A DNA stretch of 64,000 nt, from contig NZ_CP110396.1 of NCBI RefSeq assembly GCF_029910215.1, forward strand, positions 2,046,001 to 2,110,000. Reading direction: 5' to 3'. The notes beneath the pieces were generated by a model. That model worked only from the letters and a program-made list of their open reading frames with translations. It searched no databases and was not told the origin of the DNA. Positions 38,621 to 47,914 of the stretch are shown piece by piece. Every line of letters begins with the position of its first letter. Within the stretch, counting starts at the first letter, position 1. The translations under genes were made by a program, and so were the position numbers. The DNA is from Paraburkholderia sp. D15. Lineage in GTDB: Bacteria; Pseudomonadota; Gammaproteobacteria; Burkholderiales; Burkholderiaceae.

Positions 38621-38638
38621 TCGATATAAACATATCGA
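38621..38638. promoter_or_regulatory. Palindromic candidate operator before the ABC importer
   Basis: TCGATAT-AAAC-ATATCGA, a perfect 7-bp inverted repeat in an AT-rich stretch, 66 bp upstream of the first importer gene. The regulator is unknown. Confidence 0.5.
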
Positions 38639-38704
38639 AATAGAATAATTCTCACGGCCCGGCTTCGTCGCTACGCTTGCATCCAGTTTCGCCAGCGAGG
38701 GCAT

Positions 38705-39733
38705 ATGGCCGTTTCCGTTCCAGCATCGTTTTCCGCATTCACCGCGCGGCGGCGCGCACTCAAATGGTTGAGCGCGGCGCCTGCGTCGCTCGCCGTGGGC
38801 GGCACGCTTTCGGCACTCTCCGCGTTGTCCGCGCGCGATGCGTTAGCGGCCGACAGCGCGTCCACGACCACGCTCGTGCTCGGCGATCAAGCCGGCGGCA
38901 CGCGTGCGCTCGCCGAAGCGGCCAAGGTGCTCGACGGCACGCCGTACGCGTTTCGCTGGGCCAATTTTCAGGGCGCGGCGCCGCTCTTCGAAGCGCAGCG
39001 CGCGGGCGCGGTCGATCTCGCGCCGGCCGGCGATCTGCCCGTGCTCGCGGCGGCCGTCGGCGATCCCACGCTGAAGATCGTCGCGACGCGGGTCGGTTCG
39101 GGCGCGCAACTCGGCATTCTGGTCGCGCCGGATTCGAAGCTGCGCAGCGTCGCGGATCTGAAGGGCCGCACGGTGTTTGTATCGTCCGCACGCGGCAGCA
39201 TTTCGCAATTCCAGCTGTACGGCGCGCTCGCCGAAGCGGGACTGTCGAAGGACGACGTCAGCGTGCGGTTCATTCTGCCCGTGGATGCATTCGCCGCTTT
39301 CGCGTCCGGCTCGATCGACGTGTGGGCCACGTTCGATCCGTATTACGGCATCGCCGTGCAACGCGGCGCGCGGATTCTGCGCGACGGCAGCGGTATCAAC
39401 AGCGGTCTCGGTTTCATCACCGCATCGGGCGCGGCGCTCGCGGATGCGCGCAAGCGCGCCGCGATAGCGGACGTGCTGACGAGACTGCAGCGCGCCGGCG
39501 ATTGGGCGCTGGCCCATCCCGACGAGTACGCGCAAATCTACGCGACGCTCACGCGCTCGCCGCTCGATGCCGCGAAGCGCATCACGCAGCGCGCGTCGCT
39601 GAAACAGCATTTCGTCAACGACGCCGACATTGCCGCACTTCAAAAGGTCGCCGACAGCGCGAACCGCGACGCGATCCTGCCGCGACGCATCGACGTGCGC
39701 GCGATTTCCGACACTCACATTGCGAACGTTTGA
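38705..39733 (+). CDS. ABC transporter substrate-binding protein 1 (sulfonate/nitrate/taurine class)
   Basis: A 342-residue periplasmic binding protein of the SsuA/TauA/NMT1 fold. Residues 14-50 are a twin-arginine-like leader (TARRRALKWL). FQGAAPLFEAQRAGAVDLAP and VADLKGRTVFVSSARGS are typical; SIDVWATFDPYYGIAVQ follows as in SsuA proteins. First gene of a four-gene importer; the second binding protein is gene four. Likely ligand is an alkanesulfonate, but not proven. Confidence 0.9.
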   Translation: MAVSVPASFSAFTARRRALKWLSAAPASLAVGGTLSALSALSARDALAADSASTTTLVLGDQAGGTRALAEAAKVLDGTPYAFRWANFQGAAPLFEAQRAGAVDLAPAGDLPVLAAAVGDPTLKIVATRVGSGAQLGILVAPDSKLRSVADLKGRTVFVSSARGSISQFQLYGALAEAGLSKDDVSVRFILPVDAFAAFASGSIDVWATFDPYYGIAVQRGARILRDGSGINSGLGFITASGAALADARKRAAIADVLTRLQRAGDWALAHPDEYAQIYATLTRSPLDAAKRITQRASLKQHFVNDADIAALQKVADSANRDAILPRRIDVRAISDTHIANV

Positions 39734-39759
39734 CGTCTGCCTCAGGAGAATGCCTCGAC

Positions 39760-40818
39760 ATGTCCACGCAATTGCAATCACTCGAACTCGGCGGTCTTCA
39801 CGCGAGTGAGGCGGCGTCCGGGTCGCATCATCGCAAGCTGATCGTTCCCGCGCTGGCGGCGCTCGCGTGGTTCGGCGGCGCGGCGCTCACGCAGTGGTGG
39901 CCGAGTCTCGACGACTGGCCTTATACGCGCGAGTTGCTGATCCTTGAAATTGCGCTGGGCCTGGTGTCGGCGGCGCTCGGGGTGACGGGCTGGCGTCTGG
40001 CCACGCGCCGGGTGCAGGCGCGACCAGCCGACATCCCGGCCGAGGCAACCCGCATCGACAACTGGATCGCCGTCGCGCCGTGGCTGCTTGCACTCGCATT
40101 GGGTTTCAGCGGCTGGGAAATCGTCACCGCGAAACTCGAATGGCTGCCGCGTCCGTTCTTCGCACCGCCGCAAGCGTTGATCGCGGTGTTCTTCGACGAT
40201 CTGCCGCGACTGTCGGCCAGCGTCGTGCATTCGTTCGGCCTGCTGGCCTACGGTTATCTGCTCGGCGCGCTGACGGGTTTCGTGGTCGGCGTGAGCATCG
40301 GCTGGTCGCGCGCGGTCGGTTACTGGCTGCATCCCGTGCTGCGTCTGATCGGGCCGTTGCCGGCCACCGCGTGGCTGCCGCTGGCGTTCTTCTTCTTTCC
40401 GTCGAGCTTCAGCGCGAGCGTATTTCTGATTGCGCTGGCCAGCGCGTTTCCGGTTGCCGTGCTGACGTGGTCCGGCGTCGCGAGCGTGAATCCCGCGTAT
40501 TACGACGTGGCCCGCACACTCGGCGCGCGGCCGTCGTTCCTGATTCTGAAGGTGGCGATTCCGGCCGCGTTGCCGTCGGTTTTCGTCGGCCTGTTCATGG
40601 GGCTCGGCGCGTCGTTCTCGGTATTGATCGTCGCGGAGATGATGGGCGTGAAGGCCGGGCTCGGCTGGTATCTGCAATGGGCGCAGGGGTGGGCCGCTTA
40701 CTCGAACATGTACGCGGGGCTGCTCGTAATGGCGCTGATGTGCTCGGGGTTGATCACCGTGCTGTTTCGTGTGCGTGACCGTTTGCTGGTCTGGCAAAAA
40801 GGATTGCTCAAATGGTAG
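39760..40818 (+). CDS. ABC transporter permease (sulfonate/nitrate class)
   Basis: A 352-residue inner-membrane permease. It has three extra helices in the first ~135 residues before the usual six-helix domain; TLGARPSFLILKVAIPAALP is the EAA loop that contacts the ATPase. ATG at 39760 has AGGAGA upstream and follows the first binding protein by 26 bp; it overlaps the ATPase gene by 7 bp. Confidence 0.93.
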   Translation: MSTQLQSLELGGLHASEAASGSHHRKLIVPALAALAWFGGAALTQWWPSLDDWPYTRELLILEIALGLVSAALGVTGWRLATRRVQARPADIPAEATRIDNWIAVAPWLLALALGFSGWEIVTAKLEWLPRPFFAPPQALIAVFFDDLPRLSASVVHSFGLLAYGYLLGALTGFVVGVSIGWSRAVGYWLHPVLRLIGPLPATAWLPLAFFFFPSSFSASVFLIALASAFPVAVLTWSGVASVNPAYYDVARTLGARPSFLILKVAIPAALPSVFVGLFMGLGASFSVLIVAEMMGVKAGLGWYLQWAQGWAAYSNMYAGLLVMALMCSGLITVLFRVRDRLLVWQKGLLKW

Positions 40819-41699
40819 CCGTTGCGTCTGCATCCATTCCCGCGTCTGCTTCTCCTGATCTCGCGCAGGCAAAGCATGGCGCGCGCATCGACGTGCGCAA
40901 CGTCAGTCATCGTTTCGCGCTGCGCGGCGCCGCGCTGCCGGTGCTCGACGACGTCAGCCTGACGGTCGAACCCGGCGAATGCGTCGCGTTGCTGGGGCCG
41001 AGCGGTTGCGGCAAGTCGACGCTGCTGCGGCTCGTCGCGGGGCTCGACAAGCCGGCGCACGGCAGCGTGCATGCCGATGGTGAGCCGGTGAACGGTCCCG
41101 CGCCTTCGCGTGTGGTCGTGTTCCAGGACCCGACATTGTTTCCGTGGCGCACGGTGCGCGACAACGTTGGACTTGGGCCCGATGCGCAGCGGCGGAATAC
41201 GAAGCGAGCGGAAGGCGGCCGAGACACGGCAGGGGCCAAACACCCGGGGCATTCGCCGCAAGCGGTGCCCGCGCGCAGCGTGCGCGAACGGGTCGACGCG
41301 GCGCTCGAACTCGTCGGCCTCACGCAGTTCGCGGATGCGTTTCCGCATCAACTGTCGGGCGGTATGGCGCAGCGGGCGGCGCTGGCGCGCGCGCTCGTCA
41401 ACGATCCGCAATTGCTCGTGCTCGACGAGCCGTTCGGCAAGCTCGATTCGCTCACGCGTCTGCGCATGCAGGGCGAACTCGTGCGGCTGTGGCAGGCCGC
41501 GCGTTTTTCGGTGCTGCTGGTCACGCACGACGTGGAAGAAGCGCTGGTCGTCGCGAATCGCGTGATCGTGTTGAGCGAGCGTCCGGCGCGCGTGATCGCG
41601 CAGGTACGCAACGACGCACCGTATCCCCGCCATCGCGACGATCCGAAGCTGGTCGCGCTACGCCGTGAAGTGCTCGCGCAACTCGGCCTCGACGCATGA
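40812..41699 (+). CDS. ABC transporter ATP-binding protein (SsuB/TauB class)
   Basis: A 295-residue ATPase. Walker A GPSGCGKST, Q-loop VVFQDPTLFPW, signature LSGGMAQR, Walker B LLVLDEPFGKLD and H-loop VTHDVEEAL are all present. Between the Q-loop and the signature lies an insert of about 30 basic/polar residues (QRRNTKRAEGGRDTAGAKHP region) not usual in SsuB. It overlaps the permease gene by 7 bp. Confidence 0.94.
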   Translation: MVAVASASIPASASPDLAQAKHGARIDVRNVSHRFALRGAALPVLDDVSLTVEPGECVALLGPSGCGKSTLLRLVAGLDKPAHGSVHADGEPVNGPAPSRVVVFQDPTLFPWRTVRDNVGLGPDAQRRNTKRAEGGRDTAGAKHPGHSPQAVPARSVRERVDAALELVGLTQFADAFPHQLSGGMAQRAALARALVNDPQLLVLDEPFGKLDSLTRLRMQGELVRLWQAARFSVLLVTHDVEEALVVANRVIVLSERPARVIAQVRNDAPYPRHRDDPKLVALRREVLAQLGLDA

Positions 41700-41760
41700 G
41701 TGCAGCGAAACAAGACACACCCGACGACCTCCCCACACCACCACACGCCAGGACCTCCTC

Positions 41761-42891
41761 ATGAAACTCACCGACGATGCCGCGCGGACCGACATCGCAG
41801 CGGCCGACACCGCCGTCCCAATCGAATCAGCCGCCACGACGTTGAACGCGCGCGCCGACTCGCTCGCCGGCTTCGATAAGCCGGCCAATCCGACGCGCCG
41901 CGCGTGGCTGCGCAAAAGCTCGTGGCTGGCCGGCGCGGCCGCGCTGGGCGGCGCGTCGTTCAGCCTGCCTGCCACGCGCGCATTCGCCGACGGCAACCTC
42001 AAGCCGCTCAAGCTCTCGTGGAATGCCGGCGCGATCTGCACGGCGCCGGTCGCGGTGGCGTTGAAGGAAGGCTTCTTCCAGCGCCACGGCCTGCAGGTCG
42101 AGCTGGTCAATTTCGCCGGCTCGACGGACCAGTTGCTCGAAGCGATCGCCACCGGCAAATCGGATGCGGGCGTGGGCATGGCGCTGCGCTGGATCAAACC
42201 GCTCGAACAGGGCTTCGACGTGAAGCTCACGGCCGGCATCCACGGCGGCTGCATGCGGCTGCTCGCGACCCGAGCGTCGGGCATCGTCGATCTGCAAGGC
42301 CTGAAGGGGCGCACGGTCGGCATCAGTGACATGGCAAGCCCGGCGAAAAACTTCTTCGCGATCACGCTGAAGAAAATCGGCATCGATCCGGACAACGACG
42401 TGCATTGGCGTCAGTATCCGGCGCCGCTACTCGGCGAGGCGCTGAAGAAGGGCGAAGTGCAGGCCATCGCGGACGGTGATCCAACCATCTGGACGCTGCG
42501 CGAATCGGACCATCTGTACGAGGTGTCGAACAACCTGTGCGGCGAATACGCGAACCGCGTGTGCTGCGTGCTCGGCGTGCGCGGCTCGCTGATCCGCAAG
42601 GATCGCGCGACGGCGCAAGGGCTCACGCAGGCGTTGCTCGAAGCGACCGAGTGGAGCGCGAATCGTCCCGCCGACGCCGCGAAGATCTTCTCGGCCTACG
42701 TGCCGGGCGCGGATGTCAGTCAATTGACGGCGATGCTGAAGAGCCACACCGATCACCATCATCCGGTCGGCGATGCGTTCAGGCAGGAAATCGCGCTCTA
42801 CGCCGACGATCTGAAAACCGTCGGCGTGGTGAACGCGAATACCGATTCCGGGCGCTTCGCGAGCCGCGTGTTCTCGGACGTGCTGGCCTGA
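41761..42891 (+). CDS. ABC transporter substrate-binding protein 2 (sulfonate/nitrate class)
   Basis: A 376-residue binding protein with a long N-terminal region before a twin-arginine-like leader (TRRAWLRKSSWLAGAAALGG, residues 45-64). The mature part has GNLKPLKLSWNAGAICTAPV, GKSDAGVGMALRWIKPLEQG and GLKGRTVGISDMASPAKNFF. It differs clearly from binding protein 1, so one importer may serve two ligands. ATG at 41761 with AGGA upstream. Confidence 0.92.
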   Translation: MKLTDDAARTDIAAADTAVPIESAATTLNARADSLAGFDKPANPTRRAWLRKSSWLAGAAALGGASFSLPATRAFADGNLKPLKLSWNAGAICTAPVAVALKEGFFQRHGLQVELVNFAGSTDQLLEAIATGKSDAGVGMALRWIKPLEQGFDVKLTAGIHGGCMRLLATRASGIVDLQGLKGRTVGISDMASPAKNFFAITLKKIGIDPDNDVHWRQYPAPLLGEALKKGEVQAIADGDPTIWTLRESDHLYEVSNNLCGEYANRVCCVLGVRGSLIRKDRATAQGLTQALLEATEWSANRPADAAKIFSAYVPGADVSQLTAMLKSHTDHHHPVGDAFRQEIALYADDLKTVGVVNANTDSGRFASRVFSDVLA

Positions 42892-43097
42892 CGAGCCTAC
42901 GATCTGACAATCTGACGAACGGCCGATTGGACGATTGGCCGATTCCGTTCACGGTCGGTTTCCTCCGCCACGCGCCGTAAGCCGCGAACCACAGCGGTGC
43001 GCGCGGCACGCGTCCGCTCGCGTTCATCGCGTCTGGGATAAGCTTCGGCTGGTCTGCAACGTGAGACGCGCACGCGTCGCTATGGAAGGAAACACGC

Positions 43098-43691
43098 ATG
43101 GATAGTCATATCGCGCCGGTCGACATGAAGAAGGCTTACCGGCTTCTCAACCACGGGCCGACCGTGCTGGTGTCCGCGCGTCACGGCGGCGTGGACGACG
43201 TGATGGCGGCCGCCTGGTCGTGCGCGCTCGATTTCGCGCCGCCCAAGCTGACCGTCGTGCTCGACAAGTCGACCCGCACGCGCGGCCTGATCGAGCAGAG
43301 CGGCACGTTCGTGATTCAGGTGCCGACCGTCGCGCAGCTTCAACTCACGCACGATGTCGGCACCCGCAGCCTCGCCGACATGCCGGACAAACTGCAACGC
43401 GCGGCGGTGAGTCTGTTCGACATCGACGGCTACGATCTGCCGTTCGTCGCGGGCTGTTCAGGGTGGCTTGCCTGCAAGCTGATTCCCGAGCCGCACAATC
43501 AGCAAACCTACGATCTGTTCATCGGCGAAGTGGTCGGCGCGTGGTCCGACACCCGCGTATTCGAAGACGGCCATTGGCACTTCGATCGCGCGGACCCCGC
43601 ATTGCGCAGTCTCCATTACATTGCCGGCGGTCAGTTCTATGCGATCGGCGATGCGATGTCGGCGCTCGTCGATCCGGCGGAAGACGCGTAG
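43098..43691 (+). CDS. Flavin reductase-like domain protein
   Basis: A 197-residue FMN-binding split-barrel protein (flavin reductase/FlaRed family). PTVLVSARHGGVDDVMAAAW and PPKLTVVLDKSTRTRGLIE are the family pattern. It follows the sulfonate-type importer by about 200 bp. Reduced FMN from such proteins feeds two-component monooxygenases such as SsuD, but no monooxygenase gene is present here. Confidence 0.88.
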   Translation: MDSHIAPVDMKKAYRLLNHGPTVLVSARHGGVDDVMAAAWSCALDFAPPKLTVVLDKSTRTRGLIEQSGTFVIQVPTVAQLQLTHDVGTRSLADMPDKLQRAAVSLFDIDGYDLPFVAGCSGWLACKLIPEPHNQQTYDLFIGEVVGAWSDTRVFEDGHWHFDRADPALRSLHYIAGGQFYAIGDAMSALVDPAEDA

Positions 43692-43749
43692 CACACCGCG
43701 CTCGCTCGCGGCGCCGCGAGTCGGCGCAACGGCTCAGTCTCGCGCACCG

Positions 43750-44415
43750 CTAATCCGCGCCGACCTGCGCCAGCGCGGCGATCAGATCGCCGAAGCGCTC
43801 CCCCTGCACCAGAATGTGCCCGCGCAGCGTGGCGGCGGCGGCTTCGCCGTCGCCCGCCGCCAGCGCATCCACGACCGCCTGATGTTCGTCGAACGAGGCG
43901 GCCACTCGCCCCTTCACGCGCAACTGCAAACGCCGGTACGGACGCAGCAGCTTGTGCAGCGCCTTCGCCTGATCGTGCAGAAAGCTGTTGTGGCTGCCCA
44001 CGTAGATCAGACAGTGAAAGCGCTCGTTCAGATGGAAGTAGTCGTCCGGATTGCCGGCGTCGCGAGCGTTCTGACACGCGATGTGCGCCTCGCGCAGCGT
44101 CTCCAGTTCCTGGGCGTTCATGCGGCGCGCGGCGAGCCGGCTGCACATGGCCTCCAGTTCCGCCATCACCTCGAACATTTCGATCAGCCGGTGCAGGCTG
44201 ATCTTCGCGACCACCGCGCCGTGCCGCGGCCGCATCTCCACCATGCCGGCGGCAGCCAGCTGCAATAGGGCCTCTCGCACCGGCGTTCGCGATACCTCGA
44301 AACGCGCGATCAATTCCGCTTCGTCGAGCCGCGCGCCGGGCGGCAGATCGCCGGTCGCGATCGCTTCCTCGATGGATTCGCGCAGCCGGTCTGCGAGGGT
44401 GAGCTTGTTTGTCAT
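43750..44415 (-). CDS. GntR-family regulator (FadR/FCD type)
   Basis: A 221-residue regulator: wHTH at residues 5-70 (ARLDEAELIARFEVSRTPVR, EALLQLAAAGMVEMRPRHGA) and FCD domain with metal-site residues in YFHLNERFHCLIYVGSHN. ATG at 44415. Convergent with the flavin reductase and divergent from the large lipoprotein hydrolase 244 bp away, whose gene it may control. Two TTATAAATA copies lie in that gap (44504-44512 and 44523-44531). Confidence 0.9.
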   Translation of the reverse strand: MTNKLTLADRLRESIEEAIATGDLPPGARLDEAELIARFEVSRTPVREALLQLAAAGMVEMRPRHGAVVAKISLHRLIEMFEVMAELEAMCSRLAARRMNAQELETLREAHIACQNARDAGNPDDYFHLNERFHCLIYVGSHNSFLHDQAKALHKLLRPYRRLQLRVKGRVAASFDEHQAVVDALAAGDGEAAAATLRGHILVQGERFGDLIAALAQVGAD

Positions 44416-44503
44416 GTTTGGACTCCGCACGGAACCGAGTTGACCACAACGAGCATGCTGCCACCGTACGCGTAAACGATAGTTGAGAACGGTGTCGGTC
44501 GAA

Positions 44504-44531
44504 TTATAAATACGTAGCAAGGTTATAAATA
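44504..44531. promoter_or_regulatory. Pair of TTATAAATA repeats in a divergent promoter
   Basis: Two copies of TTATAAATA, 19 bp apart, in an AT-rich stretch between gntR and the hydrolase gene. They could be promoter elements or binding sites. Confidence 0.35.
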
Positions 44532-44659
44532 TAAAAATAGCCTTTCCAAAAAATACTGACAGGCCCTGATGAACATATCGGCGACAACCGCCGAAGTTTC
44601 GTCCGTTCCCGCCAAACACACGCACGCCTTTTTCTCGACGCTGTCCGGAGGGCTTGACC

Positions 44660-46927
44660 ATGAAGGTGCAGTCGCTTGCTGTATCGGTGGGAGTCGGTGT
44701 GGGAGTCGCCTTGATCGGCGGCTGCGGGCATGGCGATCACGGGTCTCCACCGCCCGTCGCGCGCAGCGCGGGATTCATCCAGAGCTTCCAGATTCTCTCC
44801 AGCGCGCCCGCCTTCGGTGGCGCGACGCCGGCCGGCGCCGCCGGTCCGTATCAGGTGATCACGGCGCTCGTGCACGGCGAACTCGATCCGAACAATCCGC
44901 TCAATGCGGGCATCGTCAACATCAAGAACGCGCCGGTCGGCAGCGACGGCTACGTGGCCTACACGACCGACGTGGTGATCCTGCGTCCGCAGAGCGCGTC
45001 CAATGCGACCCGTGTGCTGTTCTACGACGTGGTGAATCGCGGCAGCAAGATCGGCGCGGCCGCGTTCGTGGGCGGCGGTGCGCTCGACACCGGCGCGGCG
45101 CCGCCGTCGACGTTCCCGTCGCTGCTGCGTAACGGCTACACGGTGTTGTGGAGCGGCTGGCAGGGCGATGTGCCGCTCACCGGCAACCCGACCACCGCCG
45201 GCGCGGGTCTGCTCGGCGTGAGTTTCCCGGTGGCCACCAACCCGGACGGCTCGCCGATGGTCGGCTGGAGCCGCGAGGAATTCATTCCGGACTACGCGGG
45301 CGGCGCGCCCACCACGATTCCGCTGACCTATCCGCCGGCCAATCTGAACGACAAGACCTCGGTGACGTTCACCGCGCGGCAGTCGTGGTTGACCGCGTAC
45401 GGCAGCATTCCGGGCGGCCTCGAAACCTACACCGCGCCGTCGCAGCCGGTGACGACGTGGAGCTACGCGAGCACGCCGAACAACGTCTACGAAGGCAATT
45501 ACTCGGTGACGTTCACGCCGCCCGCGAGCGTGCCGGGGCCGAACGGCACGCAGGTGGCGCCGGATGCCGGGACCATCTACAGCTTCGTGTATCAGGCCGC
45601 CGCGCCGACGGTGGACGGTATCGGCTTTGCCGCGCTGCGCGACCTGGTGTCGTTCCTGCGCTACAACACCACGGATGCGCAAGGCGTGGCCAATCCGCTC
45701 AACGATCTGAAGGGCGCGGCGTGCGTGTCGTCGACGTGTTCGACGAGTACGAACTTCGATATCGCGATCGGCGAGGGGATTTCGCAGTCCGGCCGCTTCA
45801 TGAAGGACTTCCTCTATCAGGGCTTCAATGTCGATGCCAACGGGAAAATCGTGTTCGACGGCATGTTCCCGATCATTTCGGCCGCGCGCCGTACGTGGAC
45901 CAATACCGCGTTCGCGCAACCGGGACGCTGGTCGAAGCAGCATGAGGATCACTTCATGCCGGGCTTCCAGTTCCCGTTCACGTACGCGACCATGACCGAT
46001 CCGGTGAGCGGCGTCAGCGACGGCGTGCTGAAGCAATGCACGGCGACCAATACCTGCCCGAAGATCATGCAGCTCGACGGCGCGTTCGAATGGTGGGGCG
46101 GCGGCGCATCGCTGGTCGTCACCGACGGACGGGGCAACGACATCACGCTGCCCTCCAACGTGCGCTACTACCTTGTGCCGGGCACGCAGCACGGCGGCGG
46201 CAGCGGTGTGACGACCGGCAATATGACGGTGCCGGCGGCGGGCAGCCAGTGCCAGTTGCCGGGCTCGCCGGTCGAGGAAACGCCGGTGGAACGTGCGCTG
46301 ATTCCGGCGCTCGTCAACTGGGTCGGCAAGGGCACGATGCCGCCGCCGTCGCAATACCCGACGGTCGCATCCGGTACCCTGGTCGCGCCGACGCAGACTG
46401 CAACGGGCTTCCCGTCGTTGACCAACGTGATGGTGCCGAGCGGTCCGGCGGCGACGCCCACGCAACTGCAACTCACCTTTAACGGCGAGTACAACCAGCT
46501 GTTCGTGACGACCTTCGCGAACGCGGTGCCGCAGGTGAACACGGCGCAGCAGTACACGATCCTCGTGCCGAAGGTGGATGCCAACGGCAACGAAACGACC
46601 GGCGTGCTGGTGCCCGATGTGAGCGTGCCGCTCGCCACGTACACCGGCTGGAACTATCGCGGCGCGGGTCATGCGATCGGCGACGGCTGTATCTCGAACG
46701 GCGCGGCGATTCCGTTCGCGATCAGCGCCGCAGCCGAAGCGGGCGGAACCGATACGCGTACCAACCTGACCACCCTGTACAACGGCAGCCGGTCGAAGTA
46801 TCAGGCGGCGGTGGCGACTGCGGCGAATGCGCTCGTGAGTCAGGGTTATCTGTTGCAGGACGACGCGACCAACGTCTTCATCGCGAATGCGGCCAGTGTG
46901 TCGCCGACCTTGCTGCCGCAACCTTGA
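44660..46927 (+). CDS. Large alpha/beta-hydrolase-domain lipoprotein
   Basis: A 755-residue predicted lipoprotein. Signal MKVQSLAVSVGVGVGVALIG with lipobox IGGC, then a His/Pro-rich linker. It matches the large secreted 'alpha/beta hydrolase domain' family (Abhydrolase_10 type): GYTVLWSGWQGDVP, RVLFYDVVNRGSK, and EGISQSGRFMKDFLYQGFN, where the Ser in GISQSG is the likely nucleophile. VPGTQHGGG near residue 505 has the likely catalytic His. Start ATG at 44660 with GGAGGG upstream. Substrate unknown. Confidence 0.85.
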   Translation: MKVQSLAVSVGVGVGVALIGGCGHGDHGSPPPVARSAGFIQSFQILSSAPAFGGATPAGAAGPYQVITALVHGELDPNNPLNAGIVNIKNAPVGSDGYVAYTTDVVILRPQSASNATRVLFYDVVNRGSKIGAAAFVGGGALDTGAAPPSTFPSLLRNGYTVLWSGWQGDVPLTGNPTTAGAGLLGVSFPVATNPDGSPMVGWSREEFIPDYAGGAPTTIPLTYPPANLNDKTSVTFTARQSWLTAYGSIPGGLETYTAPSQPVTTWSYASTPNNVYEGNYSVTFTPPASVPGPNGTQVAPDAGTIYSFVYQAAAPTVDGIGFAALRDLVSFLRYNTTDAQGVANPLNDLKGAACVSSTCSTSTNFDIAIGEGISQSGRFMKDFLYQGFNVDANGKIVFDGMFPIISAARRTWTNTAFAQPGRWSKQHEDHFMPGFQFPFTYATMTDPVSGVSDGVLKQCTATNTCPKIMQLDGAFEWWGGGASLVVTDGRGNDITLPSNVRYYLVPGTQHGGGSGVTTGNMTVPAAGSQCQLPGSPVEETPVERALIPALVNWVGKGTMPPPSQYPTVASGTLVAPTQTATGFPSLTNVMVPSGPAATPTQLQLTFNGEYNQLFVTTFANAVPQVNTAQQYTILVPKVDANGNETTGVLVPDVSVPLATYTGWNYRGAGHAIGDGCISNGAAIPFAISAAAEAGGTDTRTNLTTLYNGSRSKYQAAVATAANALVSQGYLLQDDATNVFIANAASVSPTLLPQP

Positions 46928-47052
46928 TGTGCGGTGGGGTGGGGTTGTTGGTGGTTGTAGGTTGTTGGGCAGGACGATGCGCGGCCGCGCCGCGCATCGC
47001 GTACGAGTGGTAACGACGACGATGGCGAAGACAGCCGGCGGGGGCGAACGCG

Positions 47053-47883
47053 ATGAGACAGATAGCGAGCAGGTCCATCGTGGCGTTTGCCGCCGCTTGC
47101 GCGGTCGGTGCCTGCGGCGGCGGTGGAGGCGGCAGTAGCAACGGCAGCTCCGGCAGCGGAACCACGGGCACGAACACGCCGCCGCCCGCGCCGGCGAATG
47201 CCGCCGTGGTCTACGCCAACAGCCTGACGCTCGGCAGTATCGCGCCGGTGTCGTTGTCGCTCACCGCCGCGACCTCGACCAGCAACGCGTTGCTCACCAC
47301 GCCCGTTGCCGCGCCGTTGCTCGCGGCCGGCAGCAATTCGCTCGTCTCGACCTTCGTCGCGACCAACGTGACAGGTGCGGGCATGGCCTGCGTGTCGGCG
47401 GCGTCGAACACGATCGGCACCGTGAGCGGTGTGAACGTCGGCGTCGATATCAAGAGCGTGGCCGCGTTGCTCGACGCTACGTGGACCGCGTCGTCGACGC
47501 CGTCCGCGGACTGGACGGCGCTCGGTGCGCTCGGCACGCAATTCAGCGGTTGGGAAAACTGCGGCGCGAAGGCGGAGGGTGCGCCTTCGCCGTCGTCCAC
47601 GCTGACGGTCGGCGCGGACGGCAGTTTCACCGACAACGTGTTCGACGGCAATCCCGGCACCACGGTCACCATCGTGAATCAAAGCTTCACGGCCGCGCAG
47701 GCGACGGCGCTGCTGTCCAGCGCGGGCTATCTCGACAACGCGCAAGCGGCCAATCCGCAGACGATACGTTTGAAGATTTATCACAACGCGGCGGCGCAAA
47801 CCGTGCTCGTCGAACAGGGCATTCCGGCGAGCGGCGCGACCAGTCAGAACCCTGGGTTCATCGCGTTGTACGTGCCGCACTGA
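47053..47883 (+). CDS. Hypothetical secreted lipoprotein
   Basis: A 276-residue predicted lipoprotein of unknown function. Signal peptide with lipobox AVGAC (Cys21), then Gly/Ser linker. Two cysteines in the body (MACVSAASN and WENCGAK) may pair. The C-terminal part has TVTIVNQSFTAAQATALLSS and IRLKIYHNAAAQTVLVEQGI. It lies 125 bp after the large hydrolase lipoprotein and converges on the ABC exporter. A G/T-rich stretch lies before it at 46934-46972. Confidence 0.78.
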   Translation: MRQIASRSIVAFAAACAVGACGGGGGGSSNGSSGSGTTGTNTPPPAPANAAVVYANSLTLGSIAPVSLSLTAATSTSNALLTTPVAAPLLAAGSNSLVSTFVATNVTGAGMACVSAASNTIGTVSGVNVGVDIKSVAALLDATWTASSTPSADWTALGALGTQFSGWENCGAKAEGAPSPSSTLTVGADGSFTDNVFDGNPGTTVTIVNQSFTAAQATALLSSAGYLDNAQAANPQTIRLKIYHNAAAQTVLVEQGIPASGATSQNPGFIALYVPH

Positions 47884-47914
47884 CCGGCGCACGCATCTAC
47901 ATCTGCATCGACAT

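Noticed and set aside
43706..43721. 16-bp palindrome between convergent flavin reductase and gntR
   Set aside because: Could help terminate, but no T run; left unassigned.
44504..46921. An 805-codon open frame antisense to the hydrolase lipoprotein
   Set aside because: Arg/His-rich, no signal or domain pattern, opposite a gene with a clear start and lipobox.
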